From RUG11237 sp964450185 (lineage in GTDB: Bacteria > Bacillota > Clostridia > Lachnospirales > Lachnospiraceae), in NCBI GenBank assembly GCA_964450185.1, contig CAYVCL010000021.1, positions 1 to 40,313 of the forward strand: 40,313 nucleotides of DNA, read 5' to 3'. Position numbers and translations under genes: made by a program. Numbering within the stretch: the stretch's first letter is position 1; each line of letters starts with the position of its first letter. Positions 1-7,969 of this stretch are shown here, piece after piece. The notes under the pieces were generated by a model, which saw only the letters and a program-made list of their open reading frames with translations, had not been told where the DNA came from and ran no database searches.

Positions 1-310
1 TCGTAATACTTATGCCTATAACCAGCTTAAAATATTTCTACTTTGCTTTGGTTATGAATACTTTAAATATGTCTGTTTCTTTACACATCCATATTCATTT
101 CTACTGTGATGAAATGTTTCAATATGTGATAAGCAACACTCTTTTCGGACTCTTAAATCTTTGATTTCTCTATTCTCACTTTTGTTTTCATATTATCCGA
201 AACTCTATATAATCTTTTATAAAGGTATTATTTACTTTCGTAATATAATTCTTTGCTAATTGATTATTCACAGGATTTATAACTTATCCATCACACATAT
301 TGAATTGAGT

Positions 311-475
311 TTTCTACCTTGTCCATTGGAATCAATCCTCCTGTCTGCACTTTTTATATTATGTGCTCCGAAATTTCTTTCCTATCCCATCGGAATCAAT
401 CCTCCTGCCTTGCACTATCTTGTGTTATGCACTGCTAAAATACTCATTTCTACCCATTGGAATCTGCCTCCCAAC
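311..475. repeat. Three degenerate direct repeats of about 65 bp
   Basis: Three copies begin near 311, 374 and 447. The best conserved core, read on the minus strand, is AGGAGGATTGATTCC followed by A or G and ATGG (two good copies ending near 344 and 408; the third, near 471, is GGGAGGCAGATTCCAATGG). Each core therefore looks like a strong SD site followed by ATG. However, the frames that open there are only 2 to 11 codons long. A different minus-strand frame reads similar peptides in all three copies (R-I-D-S-x-G in two, R-Q-I-P-x-G in the third). They may be decayed copies of a coding segment or a small structured element; I cannot assign a function. Confidence 0.6.
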
Positions 476-770
476 TTGTACTTTTTCTTTCGTTCCTGTA
501 CGTTGCAACGCCATCTATTATTTTACCGTTTCCGGATTTACAAAAATCTCTTTCGTGCGCTTCTGCAAAGTCCTTATGGAAACCAGATGAATAATGACCC
601 GTTGTTAATTGATGTATTTATATTACCACTAGTGTTCCGATTTGTCAACACTATTTTTCATTTTTTGATAAATATTTTTACTATTTTTCATTTTCCCACC
701 TATTATTTTATAACATTTGTGTTAATTGTTTATACTTTTCTGACAATTATTCCCAGCACGATGCATAATT

Positions 771-802
771 AGCAGGTATATTATATTTCAAATACACCTG
801 CT
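771..802 (-). terminator. Terminator-like hairpin after the SMC operon
   Basis: Arms of 12 bases (771-782 and 791-802) pair with a single mismatch around an 8-base loop, starting 24 bases past the stop codon of the JetC-like gene on the minus strand. The U-run after the minus-strand arm is weak, so termination efficiency is uncertain. The other side is mildly T-rich, so the hairpin could also act on plus-strand transcripts. Confidence 0.5.
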
Positions 803-825
803 AACTTTTCATTTCACTATTTAAT

Positions 826-3800
826 TTATTCAAATTCCAACGTATTCTGCTCAAATTCCAGTGATGTATATTCTAATTCTTCCTGCTCGGTCTGGCTGCG
901 GTAGTCTACCACTACGGTCTGCTGTCTTCCGTCGATTAATTTTTGTCCTAAAATATAATTTACTTCAAATCTTCCGGTAATGGCAGGGGTTGCGCCTCGC
1001 GCCGGTACAATCAGCTGTACATTGTTGGCTTTTAGCAGTTTGAAAATCGGCTCCCAGATGTAAACGTCCTTGGCTGCTCCAAATGGGTTATCGATAAATA
1101 TAACATTTTTCAGTTTTAATGGATCTGCGTTGGCAGAATTCATACTGGTAATGTAATGGATAATTGCCACTAAAAACTGAATGTAAATACCCTGGGACTG
1201 ACCAGTACTTCCTACGGCTTCTTCGTATTTTAAATAGCGGCTCTGTTCCTTGATACGCTCTCTCTTGTAAAGGTTTAACTTAATTAAGTTCATATCCTTT
1301 ACAATAACAGAAAACAGCTTTTTCCATGCCAACTGATTTCTTATGTATTTAACACGTTCTACCTCTGTGGTAAAACTGTCTGCGGTCTGGATAATGTTAT
1401 CAATGTAATTTGACATGGCAGATTCATACATTTCTTCCTTGATGTATGGAATACTTAAGGTAATCATTGGTACTAATTTTTCGTCTAACCAGATTCCTGA
1501 TAATTTAGGAAGTCTGTCCAAGGCAGCTTTCATATTTACGCAGGTCTGTAAACACTGACTCTCAAAATTCTGCTTGATTTTTTCCATATCAACGATACCT
1601 TTTTCCACACTGGATTTTTCCAATTCGATACAGGAGATGGTATCTTCGATATTGGCAATCAGCAGGTCCGCTTCTGCTTCGTTTGACGGACTTTCGATAT
1701 GCTTATCCACTTCGTTTGCAAGCTCATGGGCTTCTGTCTTTAATAAGGTTTCCTTTAAGCGGTTTTTATCCTTTTCAAAGGCTTCTCTGCGCTCATATTC
1801 TTCCTTCATAATCTTATCGTAAAGTGTACGCAGTTCCTGATATGTTTTCTTTAAGGAGGTTTCATCTTCTAAAAGTTCCTCATCGCCATCCATAACAATT
1901 CCAGCAGATTCGATCATGCGAAGCATATCTTCACTGATTGCTTCCAAGCCTGCCAAATCCTTTTCCAGACGCTTTTCTTTTTCCATGGATTCTTTGATGT
2001 TGTTTTCCAGAACCTGTGCCAGATTTTTGTATTCTGCGATAAATCTGGTAAGCTGTTCACCGGATAAATCCAATGGTTTATATACGCCATACTTTTCTTC
2101 TACCAAAGTTTTTCCGTGAGCAATACTTCCGAACTTTCGGTTGGCAGATTCGGAGTAGGCTTCTAACTGCTTTTTGGAAACCTTGATTTTTTCCTGAATT
2201 TCTTTCATGGCTTCTTTTTGCTGTTTTAATTCTTCCAGACTGGTTTTTGTCATTTCATGGCGTTCGTACAATGCTCTCAATTCTTCCAGACTTCCATTTC
2301 TATATTCAATCGCAGAAAGGCTCTTTTCCATCTGAAGCTTGTAGTTTTCTGCCAGTTTCTTCTTGTCTGCAATATCTGCATTTTCTGCCACAAAGGAATC
2401 CCTGAGTCCTTTGAATTTGATTTCCAATTCTTCCATGGATAAATTGTTGAAAGAAGCATTGGTAAGTACTGCCTGTGGATTATCATATGGCTGAAATTCT
2501 TTCTCCCAAGTATTCTTCATGGATTTCAACACGGTTTCCATGGTCTGGTATCTTTCTTTTAAGGCAGCTGTTTCTTCCTGTAAACCTTTTAACAATCCAC
2601 TGTGATTTTTCACTGCTGCCTCACTTCGTGTGATACCTTCTTTTAAGGATGCCAGTTCCTTTTCCTTGGAGCTGTAACGGCTGTACAACTCCTGAATTTC
2701 TTCCATGATTTTCAGTTCCTGCTCCAGACTTGTGATTTCTGCTTCCTGTCGGTCCGCATGTTCCTGAAACTGGCTCTTTTTCATATACAAGTCATTTTGC
2801 TGGGACTGGAGTGCTTCCGTTTCTGCTGCAATATCTTTTAATGTGAGTTTGTTTTCTTCATACTCCTTCACATTTTCTGATTTTTCTAAATACTTGCTTT
2901 CAAATTCTTCCATGTAAGAAATGTCTGACTTCATCAACTGAATACGTTCTCTTAAGGCTGTCAAACGTTTTTGCTTATCTTCCAGCGTTTCCATGGCAGA
3001 TTTTAGTGCTTTAGAAACATTGTCTTCTGAGGTAAATTCCTCTTTTTCCGGTATCAGAAAATCCATTCCTTCCGTGGAATATAATTCTCCAAGGGATTTT
3101 TCCAAGGCACTTCCATTGATAATCGGAACTACTTTTCCTGTGTTTCCAAATTTCTTTAAATTCTTATCAAAACGAACAGAATCATAATCATGCAAAACTA
3201 CAATGGAATAGGGAAGTAACGGTACACATTCTAACAATTCTTTCTGCTGTTCTTTGGAATATCTGCTTAAATAAGCAAAACCTGTCACAGCTCGTTCTTT
3301 TCCCACGTTGATAATTTCTAAAGCTTTTTCCATTTCTTCGGAGTCTGCAAATAGCTGTCCTTTTTCATAAGCTTTGCAATCAGCTTTCAATTTGGTAATT
3401 TCCTGTTTTAACGTTTCCATATCCAGTAAATTCTTCTGGAAGGTATAGTAAATCTTTTCCTTTAACTGGCGTTCCTCGGATTCCTGATAAAATTCCTTTA
3501 ACTTATCAATTCTTTCATGATATATACTGTATTCTTTCTGAAATTCTGCCAGCTTTTCCTGACGAAGAAGAATATGTTTTTCCTGCTCTTTTAGGATATT
3601 TAAACGCAAACGGTTTCCGGAAATAGATTCCTCTGTCTGCTTTTCTTCCTGCGCCATATTTTGTCTGTTCTCGATCAGTTCCTGCTTCTTTTGCTGTAAC
3701 TGTCTTACCTTTGCTTCCCCTTCTTCGTAAAGCAACAACGAAGTTTTCTGTTTTAAGGCTTCTAACCGTTTTAACTGGTAGCTTCCATCTTCCTGTAACA

Positions 3801-5241
3801 CATGCATCTTACTTTTTTGGAATGTATTTTCGGATTCTGCCTTTTGCAATTTTTCTTGAAGTATATCTTCTTCTGTCTGCTTTTTGTCATACTGCTGCTG
3901 CAATGCTGTCATGTCGCTCTGCAATTTCTGTTGTTCTGCATCTGCCAATGTTTTCCATACTTTCACAATGGACTGCAAAGCTGCTTCTATCTCACTGCCG
4001 GACTGACTGGTATGCTCAGAAGCAATTTTTGCCGCTTCGTATTCTTTTCTATATTCCAGATATTCCAAATAATCGTTGGTATTTTCTTTCAACAAAAGTT
4101 TGGACTGATGGTTCTCTAATTCTGCCTCAAAGGAAGCTAAAATTTCTTTGGTGCTTTCCACGCCCTCATCCAGCTGCTTTAATTCTTCCTGCTCAATCTG
4201 AACCATTGCGGTGTCAATTTTGGCTTCTTTTTCTTTTTTATCTTGTAACAACTGTTCTCTTGCTGCAAGCAATTCTTCTTTTTGGGTTTTCTGCTGTTCT
4301 ATGGATTTATTGCAGGTATTGTAGGCGTGAATAAATTCTTTTTCAATACCGCCTTTTTTGTGATACATTCCTTTTAAGGACTGGAGTCTTGCAATAAAAC
4401 TGTTTAAAATTTCTATCTGTCTGTCGTAATTGGCAATATCGTTTTTCTTCTTTGTAAGCTCTACTAACTTATTTTTGATATCCAGAAGAAGCTTGGCAAA
4501 GTCTGCCCCTTCTCCAGTGGTATTGTAGTAGGATTTCTGAAGAATTTCTTCGATTAACAAATCCTCTACTACTTTTCTTGTGGTCTTATAATTGGTTTCG
4601 AAATAGGTACGCACATGGCCTTCCGTCTTATTGATTCCACGAATAATTTCCCATTCACTTTCGTAAATACCATAGTTACTGATAAACTGCTGGTATTCAC
4701 CTTTTCGCTCAAAGATTTTTATGATAAGGCTGTAATCCTTATGCTCTAAATCCTTTAAATAATTTTTCAGACCATAATATGTAATCCTCTCTTTGCCGTT
4801 GTTCAAAGGAAGATTTTTAATATCATTATCATTAAATTCCCGGTAAAAAATGACATAGTTAAAGTATTCAATGGCTGCATTTTCCCGCTGTTCAGATTCT
4901 TCTAAACTGCTTTCCTTTGCCTTTCTGGCACAGAATCCTGTGGTCATATATTTGTAGCCGTTTTTGATATCATCACTGTTTAATTTCCATTCAATCAGGG
5001 AATGAATTGTGTTGCTTCCGCTTCCGGTACGGAATAATTTTTCAATAGGCTGTTTTTCATCCAGCGTACAGTTGGGAATCATGTTTTGTAAAAGAAGAAG
5101 CATCAGCACACTTTTTCCACCACCGTTTGCCAAATCGTAAATGGTGTTTTTTCCGGAAAAACGCATTACAAAATCATCATAAAACTGCGTACCAAAATTG
5201 TATTTTACATTGTTTACACGGATTCGATTAATATGTGGCAT
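826..5241 (-). CDS. jetC: JetC/MukB-like SMC ATPase of a Wadjet-type operon
   Basis: A 1471-residue ATPase, close to MukB in length. The N-terminal P-loop NGGGKS (about residues 39-44) and the C-terminal signature GQSQG (about 1345) plus Walker B VIFIDNPFG (about 1380-1388) flank a very long Glu/Lys/Gln-rich coiled coil, the usual SMC/Rad50 plan. By family knowledge it would dimerise and move or extrude DNA with its kleisin and winged-helix partners in the two upstream genes. The start is taken at 5241 because AGGAG lies just upstream; a longer frame to 5307 would need a TTG start inside the JetB-like gene. The gene overlaps that partner by 14 bases. Unusually, the residue after the Walker B Asp1384 is Asn1385 rather than the normal catalytic Glu. 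This may be a feature of the family; I could not check. The family call is firm, the exact Wadjet type is not. Confidence 0.8.
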   Translation of the reverse strand: MPHINRIRVNNVKYNFGTQFYDDFVMRFSGKNTIYDLANGGGKSVLMLLLLQNMIPNCTLDEKQPIEKLFRTGSGSNTIHSLIEWKLNSDDIKNGYKYMTTGFCARKAKESSLEESEQRENAAIEYFNYVIFYREFNDNDIKNLPLNNGKERITYYGLKNYLKDLEHKDYSLIIKIFERKGEYQQFISNYGIYESEWEIIRGINKTEGHVRTYFETNYKTTRKVVEDLLIEEILQKSYYNTTGEGADFAKLLLDIKNKLVELTKKKNDIANYDRQIEILNSFIARLQSLKGMYHKKGGIEKEFIHAYNTCNKSIEQQKTQKEELLAAREQLLQDKKEKEAKIDTAMVQIEQEELKQLDEGVESTKEILASFEAELENHQSKLLLKENTNDYLEYLEYRKEYEAAKIASEHTSQSGSEIEAALQSIVKVWKTLADAEQQKLQSDMTALQQQYDKKQTEEDILQEKLQKAESENTFQKSKMHVLQEDGSYQLKRLEALKQKTSLLLYEEGEAKVRQLQQKKQELIENRQNMAQEEKQTEESISGNRLRLNILKEQEKHILLRQEKLAEFQKEYSIYHERIDKLKEFYQESEERQLKEKIYYTFQKNLLDMETLKQEITKLKADCKAYEKGQLFADSEEMEKALEIINVGKERAVTGFAYLSRYSKEQQKELLECVPLLPYSIVVLHDYDSVRFDKNLKKFGNTGKVVPIINGSALEKSLGELYSTEGMDFLIPEKEEFTSEDNVSKALKSAMETLEDKQKRLTALRERIQLMKSDISYMEEFESKYLEKSENVKEYEENKLTLKDIAAETEALQSQQNDLYMKKSQFQEHADRQEAEITSLEQELKIMEEIQELYSRYSSKEKELASLKEGITRSEAAVKNHSGLLKGLQEETAALKERYQTMETVLKSMKNTWEKEFQPYDNPQAVLTNASFNNLSMEELEIKFKGLRDSFVAENADIADKKKLAENYKLQMEKSLSAIEYRNGSLEELRALYERHEMTKTSLEELKQQKEAMKEIQEKIKVSKKQLEAYSESANRKFGSIAHGKTLVEEKYGVYKPLDLSGEQLTRFIAEYKNLAQVLENNIKESMEKEKRLEKDLAGLEAISEDMLRMIESAGIVMDGDEELLEDETSLKKTYQELRTLYDKIMKEEYERREAFEKDKNRLKETLLKTEAHELANEVDKHIESPSNEAEADLLIANIEDTISCIELEKSSVEKGIVDMEKIKQNFESQCLQTCVNMKAALDRLPKLSGIWLDEKLVPMITLSIPYIKEEMYESAMSNYIDNIIQTADSFTTEVERVKYIRNQLAWKKLFSVIVKDMNLIKLNLYKRERIKEQSRYLKYEEAVGSTGQSQGIYIQFLVAIIHYITSMNSANADPLKLKNVIFIDNPFGAAKDVYIWEPIFKLLKANNVQLIVPARGATPAITGRFEVNYILGQKLIDGRQQTVVVDYRSQTEQEELEYTSLEFEQNTLEFE

Positions 5242-5941
5242 CTTCTTTCTCCTTTCCCTGAATAATCTCGTACAATCTTCCCTTGGATTCTTCAAAATAA
5301 TTTTCAATCAATGCTCTTGCCCTGTCTTTTAAATAATATCTTTCTTCGGACTGTGCCATTAATTTCTGTGAAATCAAGAAATTCAACACTAACTTAATAT
5401 AACCTGCTTTGGAATTTTTTACCGCACGAATAGACTCCTCTGTGGCAGCAGGTAAATCGCTCCACATAAGAGCCAGTGTTTTAAAGCTGTTTTGTTCCGT
5501 TTCGTTATTGGTAAGGATTTCTAAATTATCAATAATGTGTTTCAGTGAGTAATCCACTGCCTCCATAATATCTTCGATTTTTACGTATTCGTTGAAATTG
5601 TAGCCGGAAGAATCGGTGTAAAAACAGGTAATAATCTGATAAATGATAAAGTAGCAAAGATACAGTTCTCTGTTTACTTTTAACCCCAATTCTTTTCTCA
5701 AATCTGCGTTACTGAAACCAAAAACCTGATTGTTATCACCGGCGGTTATATACAGACTGTAATTGTATTCGTACAATTTAACGTTCATTCTGCTTAACAT
5801 GCGATTTACCAAATCGTATACCTGAGCGTTGATGCTGTATTCTTCGTACAGTGAAACGTTTGCACTGTTTTTCCCCACTTCTTCTCCGTTTAACAATCTG
5901 GTCAGTATATCAATCGCTTTATCTAAATTTCTTTCTTCCAT
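5228..5941 (-). CDS. jetB: JetB/MukE-like subunit of SMC operon
   Basis: A 237-residue protein without signal peptide or membrane segment, acidic and mainly helical in character. I place it by context: it sits between a JetA-type kleisin and a JetC-type ATPase, which is the position of JetB/MukE, and its length fits (about 200-240 residues). I recall proteins like this being filed as DUF6063 in Lachnospiraceae, but have not verified this. In MukBEF-like complexes this subunit is a winged-helix protein that binds the kleisin. Its ATG overlaps the TAA of the JetA-like gene by one base, and its 3' end overlaps the ATPase gene by 14 bases, so the three genes are very probably translationally coupled. 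Confidence 0.65.
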   Translation of the reverse strand: MEERNLDKAIDILTRLLNGEEVGKNSANVSLYEEYSINAQVYDLVNRMLSRMNVKLYEYNYSLYITAGDNNQVFGFSNADLRKELGLKVNRELYLCYFIIYQIITCFYTDSSGYNFNEYVKIEDIMEAVDYSLKHIIDNLEILTNNETEQNSFKTLALMWSDLPAATEESIRAVKNSKAGYIKLVLNFLISQKLMAQSEERYYLKDRARALIENYFEESKGRLYEIIQGKEKEDATY

Positions 5942-7473
5942 TATTCTTTCACCTTTTCAAACTGAATATCTGATATCTCCAACATTTCCGTAATTTTTAT
6001 GGTTTCTTCGCCCTTGCGGATTAACCGGAAGGAAATTGCATCATAGGCATTTTCTTTCTGTAGTATTTCATGAACAATTTCTTCAAAAAAGGTATCCGGT
6101 TTCTCTCTGATTTCCTTTACAGAATACATGTTCTTCTGACACATATGAACTAGAAAAGTATAATAGTCCGCATTTTTCAAAACCTTTTCTCCGAATTTTT
6201 CGATTAATTCTTCATTGAACTGTCCCAGAGAAAAGCTATGTTCCTGATACAGTTTTTCCAGAAGAACTCTTACAATCAAGTCAAAGTTATTGCTGATTCG
6301 TTCCTCTTCCAGTTCATCTTCATACACGTATGCCACTTCTTCCCCTGCAGACAGTTTTTCACTTTCTTCCTGGTCTTCGCCCTTCATGCTGATTAGATTT
6401 TCTGTCTGTGCCAGCGAAAACTGCTTCTTTATATTTAACTGGAATAAAGGCAGAATCAATGCTTCCATCGCATCCAAGTTGTCACTTTCCATCATTTTAT
6501 TCATGGCATGAGTAAAATCAAAGGAATTTCGCAAAGTACTTAACTTGGACTTTTTCACAATTTCGTCTACCTGAAGCTGCAGGGAGGTACAAAGGGAAAG
6601 TAATTCACTATGTTTATACATCGCCTTTTTGATTTCCAATTCCAATGTATATATTTCATCCATCATGGCAAAAAAGCGGGCATTTTCTTTTCCCTTTTTA
6701 TCCAGTTCTGCTTTTTCCAAAGCTTTCTCAATTAGCTCGCTGTTTTTCTTAAATAATCTCTGCTCCTCATCAAACCATTTTGTAATATCATTTACATAAG
6801 CTTCGTATACCTTTTTTCCTTCGAATATATCTGCACTAAATACCGCCAGCACTTCATTTCGCCGTAACTTTAATTTGGTTACTTCTCGGTTAATTCTTTT
6901 TACTACTTCAATACCGCCCTTAAAGTTCTGGGTATCAATCAGCTTACTCAACAACAGCTGTTCCACGCTGATACTGCTTTCTTCTTTAATTTCTTTGGTA
7001 TCCAGATAGAACTCTATAGCATCTGAAGTTATTCTATAGAATAAAATGCTGTCTACTATCCTGCTCTCGATTAACTTCATGCGGATGGACTTTTTCTGAT
7101 GGTCCTTAGGGTCGAAGTAATCAAAAGAAAAAGGCTTTCCCTCATTTAACAGCTTGTCAAACAAATAAGCACAAAGTTCTTTTTCTTCTTCCTCAGATAC
7201 CATTAACAGAAAATCTCTCACCAGAATGGTATGCATAAAGTTTTCGTATTCTTCGTAAGTAACATCTTTATCTTTTAAATTATTTTCGTCGATAAAAAAA
7301 CGCAGCACTGCCATGGTAATATACCCCATATCCAGACAGGCATATTTTCCTTCTTTCCACTGAAGCAGAGAGTTGTCTGCCAGCTTAAAGTATGGATAAT
7401 ATTTTTTTATGTTTTGAATTCTCTCTTTGTGTTCTTGTATGATGTCCTGCATCATAATATATTCTTCAGTCAT
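5941..7473 (-). CDS. jetA: JetA/MukF-like kleisin of a Wadjet-type operon
   Basis: A 510-residue soluble protein. The central stretch (about 165-300), with the pattern R-I-T-S-x-A-I-E-F-x-L-D-T-K-E-I followed by a helical charged segment, resembles the JetA family (former DUF5716 as I recall it), a kleisin with winged-helix ends that bridges the heads of the SMC ATPase. Helical, Lys/Glu-rich segments and an acidic C-terminal part are consistent. The start at 7473 has an AGGAG seven bases upstream. It is the first of three overlapping genes. A hairpin with a T-run lies 24 bases upstream, so expression from the preceding Cys-rich gene may be attenuated. No JetD-like gene is seen on either side. 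JetA is the likeliest identity; an orphan MksF-like kleisin is the alternative. Confidence 0.7.
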   Translation of the reverse strand: MTEEYIMMQDIIQEHKERIQNIKKYYPYFKLADNSLLQWKEGKYACLDMGYITMAVLRFFIDENNLKDKDVTYEEYENFMHTILVRDFLLMVSEEEEKELCAYLFDKLLNEGKPFSFDYFDPKDHQKKSIRMKLIESRIVDSILFYRITSDAIEFYLDTKEIKEESSISVEQLLLSKLIDTQNFKGGIEVVKRINREVTKLKLRRNEVLAVFSADIFEGKKVYEAYVNDITKWFDEEQRLFKKNSELIEKALEKAELDKKGKENARFFAMMDEIYTLELEIKKAMYKHSELLSLCTSLQLQVDEIVKKSKLSTLRNSFDFTHAMNKMMESDNLDAMEALILPLFQLNIKKQFSLAQTENLISMKGEDQEESEKLSAGEEVAYVYEDELEEERISNNFDLIVRVLLEKLYQEHSFSLGQFNEELIEKFGEKVLKNADYYTFLVHMCQKNMYSVKEIREKPDTFFEEIVHEILQKENAYDAISFRLIRKGEETIKITEMLEISDIQFEKVKE

Positions 7474-7496
7474 ATATTAACTCCTATAACAGACAG

Positions 7497-7527
7497 CAAA
7501 AGAAAAAGATGAGGAATGTTCCCCACC
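7497..7527 (-). terminator. Terminator or attenuator between Cys-repeat gene and jetA-like gene
   Basis: On the minus strand an 8-bp stem (arms at 7520-7527 and 7508-7515, including two G-U pairs) closes a 4-base loop and is followed by TTTTTCTTTTG. It lies between the stop of the Cys-rich gene and the start of the JetA-like gene. I see no separate strong promoter in this 72-base gap, so partial readthrough may set the ratio of the two products. Confidence 0.65.
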
Positions 7528-7545
7528 CTTTTCTTCTACGCTTCA

Positions 7546-7896
7546 TTATTTGTATAATGGACACGTTTTCGTTCTCTTCGTATTGCAATCCTGTATACGT
7601 CCGGAAGAACAGCTTACCAACTCGCCTTTCAAGAAACAAAATCCATTCTTTTCTTCTACAAATGACTTTACTTCCTCCAAAGGACATGTACCTAGCTTCT
7701 TCGTCATGCAATCTAAAACGCGCCCGGGAATGCAGTCTACCAATTCCCCTTTTACACAACAAAATGACTGCTTCAGTTCTTCTTTTTTCTCCGATTGTAA
7801 TGGACACTCTTTCAGTCTTTTCACATTACAGTCCTGAATACGTCCCGGAGAACATTCCACTAATTCACCTTTTAAAAAACAAAAACCCTGGCCCAT
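7546..7896 (-). CDS. Unrecognised small protein with three 4-Cys repeats
   Basis: I do not recognise this 116-residue protein. It consists almost entirely of three repeats with period 40-41 residues. Each has Cys spacing C-x8-C-x7-C-x7-C: Cys 6/15/23/31, 46/55/63/71 and 87/96/104/112, plus an extra Cys47. Each repeat shares a K-G-E-L-V core, a G-R-[IV]-x-D-C segment and a final C-P-L. There is no signal peptide or membrane segment, so it should be cytoplasmic; four evenly spaced Cys per unit could bind a metal ion such as zinc, which is inference. An AAGGTGATC SD site precedes the ATG and a TATAAT lies upstream. The gene is 72 bases before the JetABC-like operon on the same strand, separated by a terminator-like hairpin, so a link is possible but unproven. 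Confidence 0.8.
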   Translation of the reverse strand: MGQGFCFLKGELVECSPGRIQDCNVKRLKECPLQSEKKEELKQSFCCVKGELVDCIPGRVLDCMTKKLGTCPLEEVKSFVEEKNGFCFLKGELVSCSSGRIQDCNTKRTKTCPLYK

Positions 7897-7934
7897 AAGA
7901 TCACCTTAACTTCTTTCGCTTTTTCGATTGACTA

Positions 7935-7963
7935 ATTATAACACACTTTCTAATTTTAGAACA
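7935..7963 (-). promoter_or_regulatory. Promoter with palindrome ahead of the Cys-repeat gene
   Basis: A minus-strand TATAAT (7935-7940) lies 38 bases before the ATG of the Cys-repeat gene. The -35 position (7958-7963) is a poor match (TGTTCT). A perfect 6-2-6 palindrome (TTCTAA, two bases, TTAGAA) at 7948-7961 covers the spacer and part of the -35, so it could be a repressor or activator site. Confidence 0.5.
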
Positions 7964-7969
7964 GTCTTT

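Larger units (their letters stand above)
1..825. other. AT-rich intergenic region with no supported gene
   Basis: I see no convincing gene here. A plus-strand open frame of 170 codons at 260-772 exists but looks accidental: it is rich in Phe, Leu and Ile and it spans the degenerate direct repeats listed separately. The region follows the 3' end of the JetC-like gene on the minus strand, which is where a JetD nuclease gene would be expected in a complete Wadjet operon, and no remnant of one is readable. At 264-272 there is a single TTATTCACA, which fits the DnaA-box consensus, but it is not part of a visible cluster. Confidence 0.6.

Noticed and set aside
264..272. DnaA-box match TTATTCACA suggesting an origin
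   Set aside because: One box with only a weak neighbour; no cluster, no DUE and no dnaA gene.
260..772. Plus-strand open frame of 170 codons
   Set aside because: No convincing SD, odd hydrophobic composition, and it runs through degenerate repeats; likely chance.
3711..4334. Long plus-strand frames opposite the SMC coiled coil
   Set aside because: Shadow frames of a repetitive coiled-coil gene without SD sites.
7484..7898. Other frames over the Cys-repeat gene
   Set aside because: The minus-strand 116-codon frame has the SD, promoter and clear protein repeats; the others are its shadows.
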